Positions 1 through 5,498 of a stretch of DNA of 14,991 nucleotides are shown one piece after another. The notes under the pieces are model-generated. The model worked only from the letters and a program-made list of their open reading frames with translations. It did no database searches and was not told the DNA's origin. The position numbers and the translations under genes were made by a program. Source of the DNA: Bacteroidota bacterium (GTDB lineage Bacteria; Bacteroidota; Bacteroidia; 2-12-FULL-35-15); assembly GCA_023251855.1 (NCBI GenBank), contig JAHEYA010000012.1:1-14991 (forward strand). Direction: 5' to 3'. Within the stretch, counting starts at the first letter, position 1. Each line of letters starts with the position of its first letter.

Positions 1-481
1 TTGCTGTGAGATAACCAATCCCTCCCGGAGTAATGATTGTTCCTTTCGAAAACGCTTTGGCCCCTTTTTTAATTTGTGATCCGACACTACGAATATTGGA
101 ACCAATCCGAAGATTTAGATCATTTATCGTAAGGCCACCGCTTTCTATACTAGTTTTTTCTTGCATTATCACAGCATTTGCACCCCGAGGAACAGGGGCA
201 CCTGTGAATATCCTTACTGCCTGACCAGCCGAAATTGTTTTTTGAAAATTATCGCCTGCAGCAACCTCTCCGATAATTTTAATTTTCGTTTTCTGACTGC
301 GGTCTGAAATTTTTAAAGCAAAACCATCCATTGCTGATTGATTAAACGGAGGTAAACTAATTGGAGAAAACACATTTTCAGAAAGCACTTTTCCAAATGA
401 ATCAACAATACCCACTCTTGAAGGAGAAAGCTGCTTGGTGCTTTTTAATATTAGTTTTCTGGCTATTTCTACGGATATCAT
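1..481 (-). CDS. moeA: Molybdopterin molybdenumtransferase MoeA, N-terminal part (runs off the left edge)
   Basis: MoeA inserts molybdate into adenylylated molybdopterin, the last step of molybdenum cofactor synthesis, in the cytoplasm. The minus strand is open from an ATG at 479-481 to the window edge, about 160 codons, beginning MISVEIARK. Family hallmarks are PFNQSAMDGFA at about residues 43-53, matching the usual P-x-x-SAMDGYA, then GQAVRIFTGAPVPRGANAVI, matching the MoeA G-x-A-x-RI-x-TGAP-x-P-x-GADAV segment, and a later TIITPGGIGYLTA. The MoCF-binding domain lies outside the window. An FNR-type palindrome sits 52 nt upstream of the ATG, suggesting induction under low oxygen or NO, which fits supply of cofactor to respiratory molybdoenzymes. 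No Shine-Dalgarno sequence is visible. I am confident of the family; full length and integrity cannot be judged. Confidence 0.9.
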   Translation of the reverse strand, partial: MISVEIARKLILKSTKQLSPSRVGIVDSFGKVLSENVFSPISLPPFNQSAMDGFALKISDRSQKTKIKIIGEVAAGDNFQKTISAGQAVRIFTGAPVPRGANAVIMQEKTSIESGGLTINDLNLRIGSNIRSVGSQIKKGAKAFSKGTIITPGGIGYLTA

Positions 482-533
482 AAATACAAATAATTTAAGG
501 ATTGAAGTACCAATTATACTAAAAATAAATATA

Positions 534-545
534 TGATTAACATCA
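534..545 (-). promoter_or_regulatory. FNR/DNR-type operator upstream of moeA
   Basis: The sequence TGATTAACATCA is a perfect match to the core TGAT-N4-ATCA recognised by Fnr/Dnr-type regulators (full consensus TTGAT-N4-ATCAA). The outer bases here are A and T, so 8 of the 10 consensus positions match. It lies 52 nt upstream of the moeA start codon and about 200 nt upstream of the Crp/Fnr regulator gene, so moeA is the likelier target. A degenerate second copy (TGATTTAACTCA, 556-567) lies next to it. Confidence 0.6.
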
Positions 546-697
546 TCCTTTCTCCTGATTTAACTCAATTATTTATGCTGTTTAAATTACAAGATGAAAA
601 ACATCTGTATCCAATTTTAACTTTGCTGCTAAGTCAATGGCAGGAATCGAAATAAATAATAGCATCTGATCATGAAGTTCTATGACTCGTATCATTG

Positions 698-725
698 TTT
701 GAGGACTCGATTATAAATACTATTG
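698..725 (+). promoter_or_regulatory. Possible Bacteroidota-type promoter for the regulator-nor operon
   Basis: TTTG at 698-701 and TACTATTG at 718-725 resemble the Bacteroidota sigma-ABfr elements (-33 TTTG, -7 TAnnTTTG, here 7 of 8 in order). The 16-nt spacer is shorter than the usual 19-20. The start codon of the regulator lies 23 nt downstream. This rests on sequence resemblance only. Confidence 0.25.
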
Positions 726-748
726 TGTCGTAAAAATTAAAATTTTTG

Positions 749-1504
749 ATGTCAGTCAATAAGAGTCATATAGTTTCTGTTAACGATTCTGACAAGGATT
801 CCGTCAATTATGAAAATTGTTGGGTCAATAACTTTATGACATTTAAAAACTGCTCACCGGAAATCAAACAAGAATTGATCAACAACACTAAAACCAAAGA
901 ATATAGTAAAGGGGAGTACCTCATAAAGATTGGGGAAGCTGAGAGTGGAGTTTTCTTCATTCAAAGTGGCAAAGTGAAGATTTCAAAAAAAGGATACGGG
1001 AAAAAGGAATTTATTTTGTGGGTCGCTGAAAGCGGTGATTTAGTCGGTTTAAATTCATTTATTGATAATGAAGCATTTTCGTACTCTGCAATCGCTATTG
1101 ATCCTGTTAAAGCATGTTTCATACTTTCGTCAGATTTAAAAAAAATTCTTCAAAAGGAGCCTCTTCTTTCTGCTCATCTGATAAAAAATTTATGTGAAAA
1201 ATTAAATACTATCGAACACCGTATAACTAATATTTCTGGAAAGAAAATAAGAGAACAATGCGCTGAACTGCTTATTTCTATTGCCTCAAAACACGACCGC
1301 TTGGATAAAAAAAATTTTATCATTGATTATTCAATCAATGATATGGCAGGTTTTATTGGTACAACAAAAAATTATCTATATAAAATTCTTACTGAGTTCA
1401 CAAATAAAAAAATTCTTTTAGTTCATAACCGGAAGTTAATTGTTAATAATATTGAAGCGCTTTCGTTGATTGCCAAAGGAAATGATAAACAAAACCTTAG
1501 CTAA
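749..1504 (+). CDS. Crp/Fnr-family transcriptional regulator
   Basis: The product is a 251-residue regulator with an N-terminal cyclic-nucleotide-binding-like beta-barrel (about residues 30-150, including the segment YSKGEYLIKIGE), a dimerisation helix, and a C-terminal winged helix. The helix-turn-helix is about residues 195-215 (YSINDMAGFIGTTKNYLYKI). Only two N-terminal cysteines are present, C24 and C35, with others scattered later. That does not match the four-cysteine iron-sulphur pattern of Fnr, so a Dnr-like or other sensor is more likely. In the recognition helix, the Fnr E-x-x-SR contact residues appear as N208, Y211 and K212, so its DNA specificity may differ from Fnr. I chose the ATG at 749 over the TTG just before it. 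The gene is followed 7 nt later by norC, so it is probably the local regulator of the nor genes. A near-consensus Fnr-like site overlaps its own start codon. Confidence 0.9.
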   Translation: MSVNKSHIVSVNDSDKDSVNYENCWVNNFMTFKNCSPEIKQELINNTKTKEYSKGEYLIKIGEAESGVFFIQSGKVKISKKGYGKKEFILWVAESGDLVGLNSFIDNEAFSYSAIAIDPVKACFILSSDLKKILQKEPLLSAHLIKNLCEKLNTIEHRITNISGKKIREQCAELLISIASKHDRLDKKNFIIDYSINDMAGFIGTTKNYLYKILTEFTNKKILLVHNRKLIVNNIEALSLIAKGNDKQNLS

Positions 1505-1511
1505 TTTTATT

Positions 1512-1937
1512 ATGTCAGGGAATTTAAAAAGAGTTATTTTTTGGAGTCTTGTTCTTCTATTTATTACTAACACAGCTATTATTTATTGTTCCGGAAGCGA
1601 CTACGATTTTGGAAAAGCTTTTCTAACAGAAGATTCAAAGAAAGGGAAACTATTATTTCAAGAGTATAACTGCATTTCATGTCATCAACTTTATGGTCTT
1701 GGAGGTTATATGGGTGCTGATCTTACCAATGTTATATCAACTGCTGGTAAAGGGAAAACGTATGCTAAAAGTTTTATAAGCTATGGAACTGAACGCATGC
1801 CAAATTTTCATTTAAATCAAGATCAGATAAAGGCTTTGTTAGCTTATCTCACATACGTTGATAAAACAGGGATTTCCCCAGTAATAAATTTCGAAGTAAA
1901 GTGGGATGGTACCATCATGCAAAAAGAAAGCAGATGA
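1512..1937 (+). CDS. norC: NorC-like membrane-anchored cytochrome c subunit
   Basis: NorC passes electrons from periplasmic donors to the NorB catalytic subunit of cytochrome c-type nitric oxide reductase. The 141-residue product has one N-terminal membrane segment (about residues 8-25) and a single haem c motif CISCH at 54-58. This is followed by QLYGLGGYMGADLTNV, which mirrors the NorC C-x-x-CH-x-I-x-GEGAYYAPELT region. M96 in RMPNF is the probable sixth haem ligand. Length is close to known NorC (about 145-150). An alternative ATG at 1482, overlapping the regulator gene by 23 nt, would add ten residues; I prefer 1512 because the membrane anchor begins right after it. The stop overlaps the norB start as ATGA (1934-1937), which suggests translational coupling and a two-subunit complex. 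Confidence 0.88.
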   Translation: MSGNLKRVIFWSLVLLFITNTAIIYCSGSDYDFGKAFLTEDSKKGKLLFQEYNCISCHQLYGLGGYMGADLTNVISTAGKGKTYAKSFISYGTERMPNFHLNQDQIKALLAYLTYVDKTGISPVINFEVKWDGTIMQKESR

Positions 1938-3262
1938 GAAAAGAGATAGGCATTATTTTCATATTACTTTCAATTGTAGCCCTTTTGGGAGGATTATTTT
2001 TTGGAAGTGTCTGCGCTTTTCAGTTTGTCTTTCCAGATTTTTTTGAACTGCTCCCTTTTTTTAAAAACCGTCCGCTTCATGTGTCATTTGTTGTTTCATG
2101 GATATTTTTAAGTGCAGTTGGCGGTATCTATTATTATCTTCCAAAATATTGTGAACTTTCACTTTTTTCAAGAAAAATGGCAGTTATACATATTTGGTTT
2201 TTCGTTATCACAGGAATATTAATAATTGGAAGTTATTTATTTGGAAAATTTGGAGGACGTGAATACTGGGAATTTCCTGCCATCTTAGCCATCCCCATTT
2301 TTATTTCATGGCTTCTATTTGGTATTAATTATTTTAAAACAGTTGTAAAAAAGGTTGGTCAATGGCCTGTGTATTTATGGATGTGGGCAACCGGTATTTG
2401 TTTTTTCTTGTTCACATTCACCGAAGCATACCTTTGGATATTTCCATATTTCAGAGATAACCTTATTCTTGATCTAACTGTGCAATGGAAAGCTTATGGT
2501 GCTCTGGTTGGTTCTTGGAACATGCTTGTATATGGCACAGCCATTTTTGTGATGGAAAGGGTAAAAGGTGATGGTGGTGTTGCTAAATCCAAATTAGCCT
2601 TCCTGATGTACTTTTTAGGATTGTTCAACCTGATGTTCGGTTGGGCTCATCATATTTATATTGTTCCTACAGCACCTTGGATCAGATACCTTTCATACGC
2701 AGTAAGTATGACAGAATTATTGATACTTGCAAAAATTATGTGGGATTGGAAAAGCTCTTTGAAAGAAGCAAAAAAAGATTTTTATTTTCTGCCTTACCGT
2801 TTTCTCGTTGCTTCTGAAATTTGGATATTCTTAAATATTGTGCTTGCCATATTAATCTCTATTCCTGCTATTAATATTTACACACATGGAACTCACATTA
2901 CAGTAGCACACGCAATGGGCAGTACAATAGGTATCAATACTATGATCTTGCTCTCATCAGTATTATTCATCATTAGTGATGTAACAAAATATGAATTCTC
3001 AAAAAAAGAAAAAAAAACTATACGCATCGGTTTTTGGATTACTAATGTTTCACTGCTTATTTTTTGGTTATGTCTGATTCTCGCAGGTGCTGAAAAGGGA
3101 AAATTAACAATTGAAAATCAACTCCCTTTTCAGGTAATTATGGAGAAAATAAATCCTTACTTGGTTTCATTTGCTATAGCAGGACTCGGAGTTTTTATAG
3201 GATTACTATTGACTACAGCTTTACCATTACTAACTATTATCAATTACTTGAGAAAGAAATAA
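1934..3262 (+). CDS. norB: NorB-like haem-copper-superfamily subunit with altered active-site residues
   Basis: This 442-residue, polytopic membrane protein (about 12 hydrophobic segments) is paired with NorC. Framework residues of cytochrome c-type NorB are present: H49 (low-spin haem ligand, P. aeruginosa H60), GRE with E110 and E113 (E135/E138), HH at 239-240 (two FeB ligands, H258/H259), E261 (E280), and H326 in HGTHITVAHAM (high-spin haem ligand, H347). The distance from residue 188 to H239 equals that from H207 to H258 in P. aeruginosa. In this ungapped stretch H207 is Y188, E211 is V192 and E215 is N196. H349, the second low-spin haem ligand, is M328. The expected role is NO reduction to N2O, but canonical FeB ligation is impossible. 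It could belong to a non-canonical NOR family or have another substrate. The start at 1934 overlaps the norC stop; an upstream GTG (1901) is less likely. Superfamily and pairing are confident; activity is not. Confidence 0.82.
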   Translation: MRKEIGIIFILLSIVALLGGLFFGSVCAFQFVFPDFFELLPFFKNRPLHVSFVVSWIFLSAVGGIYYYLPKYCELSLFSRKMAVIHIWFFVITGILIIGSYLFGKFGGREYWEFPAILAIPIFISWLLFGINYFKTVVKKVGQWPVYLWMWATGICFFLFTFTEAYLWIFPYFRDNLILDLTVQWKAYGALVGSWNMLVYGTAIFVMERVKGDGGVAKSKLAFLMYFLGLFNLMFGWAHHIYIVPTAPWIRYLSYAVSMTELLILAKIMWDWKSSLKEAKKDFYFLPYRFLVASEIWIFLNIVLAILISIPAINIYTHGTHITVAHAMGSTIGINTMILLSSVLFIISDVTKYEFSKKEKKTIRIGFWITNVSLLIFWLCLILAGAEKGKLTIENQLPFQVIMEKINPYLVSFAIAGLGVFIGLLLTTALPLLTIINYLRKK

Positions 3263-3278
3263 TATAATTTTTTTTACA

Positions 3279-4475
3279 ATGGAACACCCCGAAATTTCTT
3301 TTGAAAATACCGCTAATGCATTTAAAACTAAGGATAACAAAGAACTTAGGTATTCACTTTGGCTTTTTAAATTAATGAAAAATCCATTCTTAGTCAAACT
3401 ATTTTCAAGACTCACAATTTTGGCTATTCAGATGGGAATACCTGTAAAATCAGCTATTAAGGCAACTATATTTAAACAATTTTGTGGAGGGGAATCAATT
3501 GAGGAAAGTAAAAAAGTAGTGAACAAACTTAACAACTCACATATAGGTTCTATTCTTGATTATTCGGTTGAAGGAAAAGAACGAGAGGAAGATTTCAACA
3601 ACACAAAAAATGAGATTTTAAAAATTATTAAACTGGCTAAAGGAAACCCTGCAATTCCATACACTAGTCTTAAACTCACAGGTATTACTCCATTTACTGT
3701 ATTGGACAAAATAAATTCAAAACAAAAGTTAACTGCCGCCAATGAAATAGAATTCAAAAATTCAAAAGGAAGATTGGCAGAGATCGGATATTATGCATCT
3801 GAATCTGATGTTCCGGTTTACATTGATGCAGAAGAAAGCTGGATACAAGATTCCATTGACTCTTTAGCTGAAGAGATGATGAAATTATATAATAAAAAAA
3901 TGGCTATAATTCAAACTACACTTCAGATGTACAGGTGGGACAGGATAGACTATCTCAATAAACTGATACAAAAGGCAAGGAATGAAAATTTTTTTATTGG
4001 TATTAAATTAGTCCGTGGAGCCTATATGGAAAAAGAAAATATTCGCGCACAAAAATTAAACTATCAATCTCCTATTCAAACAACTAAAGAAAATACTGAT
4101 TGCGCTTTTGATAAAGCCGTTGATATATGTCTTCAAAATATTGATGTTGTAACATTATGTGCAGGAACCCACAATGAAGAGAGTACCATGCACCTGATTC
4201 AAAAAATGAAAGAATTAAATATCCCGAATGACCATCCTCATGTTTACTTTTCGCAACTTTTTGGAATGAGCGATCACATTACTTATAATTTAGCAGACAC
4301 TGGATACAATGTCACCAAATATCTCCCTTACGGTCCCGTAAAATCCGTTATTCCTTATTTAATACGAAGAGCTGAAGAAAACACCGCCATCTCCGGCCAA
4401 CTGGGCAGAGAGCTGCGATTGATAATAGAAGAAAAAAACAGGAGGCGTTGTTCCAGAATTCTTGCGGCAGATTAA
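3279..4475 (+). CDS. Proline dehydrogenase (monofunctional, FAD-dependent)
   Basis: The enzyme oxidises proline to pyrroline-5-carboxylate on FAD and feeds electrons to the membrane quinone pool. The 398-residue length is typical of the Bacteroidota monofunctional form, which lacks the P5C dehydrogenase half of large PutA. Key motifs are KLVRGAYMEKE (about 243-253, with R246) and YLPYGPVKSVIPYL followed by RRAEEN (363-368), the substrate-carboxylate-binding arginine pair and helix. It starts 16 nt after norB stops, with only an A/T-rich gap and no terminator hairpin, so it is probably co-transcribed with the regulator and nor genes. That partnership is unusual; quinone reduction linked to anaerobic respiration is one possible reason. 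The ATG at 3279 has no Shine-Dalgarno sequence. Confidence 0.92.
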   Translation: MEHPEISFENTANAFKTKDNKELRYSLWLFKLMKNPFLVKLFSRLTILAIQMGIPVKSAIKATIFKQFCGGESIEESKKVVNKLNNSHIGSILDYSVEGKEREEDFNNTKNEILKIIKLAKGNPAIPYTSLKLTGITPFTVLDKINSKQKLTAANEIEFKNSKGRLAEIGYYASESDVPVYIDAEESWIQDSIDSLAEEMMKLYNKKMAIIQTTLQMYRWDRIDYLNKLIQKARNENFFIGIKLVRGAYMEKENIRAQKLNYQSPIQTTKENTDCAFDKAVDICLQNIDVVTLCAGTHNEESTMHLIQKMKELNIPNDHPHVYFSQLFGMSDHITYNLADTGYNVTKYLPYGPVKSVIPYLIRRAEENTAISGQLGRELRLIIEEKNRRRCSRILAAD

Positions 4476-4489
4476 TAACATTCTAAAAA

Positions 4490-5275
4490 TTAACTAACCA
4501 TTGTTTCAATTCCCAACTCATTCACTTTTGTTGCAATTTCATCTAACTTTTCCTTCGAGATTTTTTTTAGCTCTTTTTCTGCTGTAGCTCTGTCAATTGA
4601 GTACAACATCACCTGCTTTGGTTTTATTGTTTGTAAAAGCCTTAGCCAGGAATTAACATTTTTTTCAGAAGTGTTATTAATAAAAACACCATTACAAAAT
4701 CCTTTTAAAAACATCGATTGCACAATCAGATCCCTGTTAAAATATTGCAAATGATCAACAATCCACTGCAAACTTCTGTGTGATTTTGGCTGATTGATAC
4801 TTTGAAATGTTTCTTCAGTTCCTGCGTCCAGTTTAAATATTTTGAGATCTACCTTTTTTAATGTCTTCACTACAATTGGCCTGTTAAGCATAGTAGCATT
4901 GGTTAAAACTGCAACCTTTGAATTCGGGAAATAAATATTTCGTAATGCTATTGTATCATCAATTATAGCTGAAAATCCGGGATGCATTGTTGGTTCTCCA
5001 TTACCGGCAAAGGTAATTGCATCCGGTAAAATATTCTTCTCTTTTAAATGTTTCAAAGCCTCTTCAAGATTTTCTCTTACGACACTTATAGGATGAAAAG
5101 GTGTTTTATTTCGGGTGCTTAATTTATTCCATCCGCATTCACAATAAATGCAATTGAAATTACAAAGTTTTGAATCGGTTGGTAAAAGATTTATCCCGAG
5201 TGAAATCCCAAGCCGCCTGCTTTTTACAGGTCCGAAAATTATTTTATCGAAAATAAATGTTTCAGATGTTTGCAA
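4490..5275 (-). CDS. Radical SAM protein of the COG0731 type, function unknown
   Basis: The 261-residue product carries the radical SAM cluster motif C-x3-C-x2-C at C38, C42 and C45 (KLCNFNCIYCECGW). It is preceded by FGPVKSRRLGISLGINLLP, a signature of the COG0731 Fe-S oxidoreductase group. GNGEPTMHP at 91-99 is the SAM-binding GGE-like motif. The group is related to the wyosine-synthesis enzyme TYW1, but bacterial members have no settled function. A further cysteine, C47, follows the cluster. The stop lies 14 nt from the convergent proline dehydrogenase stop, with no obvious terminator between. Its start faces the nrdJ promoter region, so the FNR-type site at 5351-5362, 75 nt upstream, could serve it as well. 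There is no evidence that it belongs functionally with the nor genes. Confidence 0.85.
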   Translation of the reverse strand: MQTSETFIFDKIIFGPVKSRRLGISLGINLLPTDSKLCNFNCIYCECGWNKLSTRNKTPFHPISVVRENLEEALKHLKEKNILPDAITFAGNGEPTMHPGFSAIIDDTIALRNIYFPNSKVAVLTNATMLNRPIVVKTLKKVDLKIFKLDAGTEETFQSINQPKSHRSLQWIVDHLQYFNRDLIVQSMFLKGFCNGVFINNTSEKNVNSWLRLLQTIKPKQVMLYSIDRATAEKELKKISKEKLDEIATKVNELGIETMVS

Positions 5276-5326
5276 AATACTTAGGATTAAATCTGTTTAA
5301 AAGTATCAGGAATAAATATAATTTGT

Positions 5327-5345
5327 AATGATGTTCCTCATCATT
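5327..5345. promoter_or_regulatory. Inverted repeat next to the FNR-type site in the divergent 4490-5275/nrdJ region
   Basis: AATGATG and CATCATT form perfect 7-nt arms around the 5-nt spacer TTCCT. The dyad ends 5 nt before the TGATTTAAATCA site. It could be a second operator in the divergent promoter region. As RNA it could also form a hairpin followed by six T residues, but no gene ends here, so I favour an operator. Confidence 0.35.
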
Positions 5346-5350
5346 TTTTA

Positions 5351-5362
5351 TGATTTAAATCA
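5351..5362 (+). promoter_or_regulatory. FNR/DNR-type operator upstream of nrdJ
   Basis: TGATTTAAATCA is a complete 12-nt palindrome matching TGAT-N4-ATCA. It lies 136 nt before the preferred nrdJ ATG (5499) and 75 nt before the start of the divergent radical SAM gene. Control of nrdJ is the more sensible reading, because class II ribonucleotide reductase is used when oxygen is low or variable. Upstream of nrdJ it would suit activation of a transcript beginning near 5398. Confidence 0.6.
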
Positions 5363-5498
5363 GGTTAAAACATGAGCAAAGACTAGTGTTTAAAAGAATG
5401 TGTAAAAGTTTAAAATTCAATTAAAAAAAATCATTTTCTGTAGCTTAATATTGCATCTCGAAATTATCTCATCTCAAAAAAAATCAAAATATTTAACT

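Noticed and set aside
33..224. 63-codon plus-strand ORF near the left edge
   Set aside because: It is the antisense shadow of moeA, whose minus-strand frame carries clear family motifs.
1323..1339. TTGAT and ATCAA half sites inside the regulator gene
   Set aside because: The spacing is six rather than four, and the bases encode the helix-turn-helix of the protein, so this is probably coincidence.
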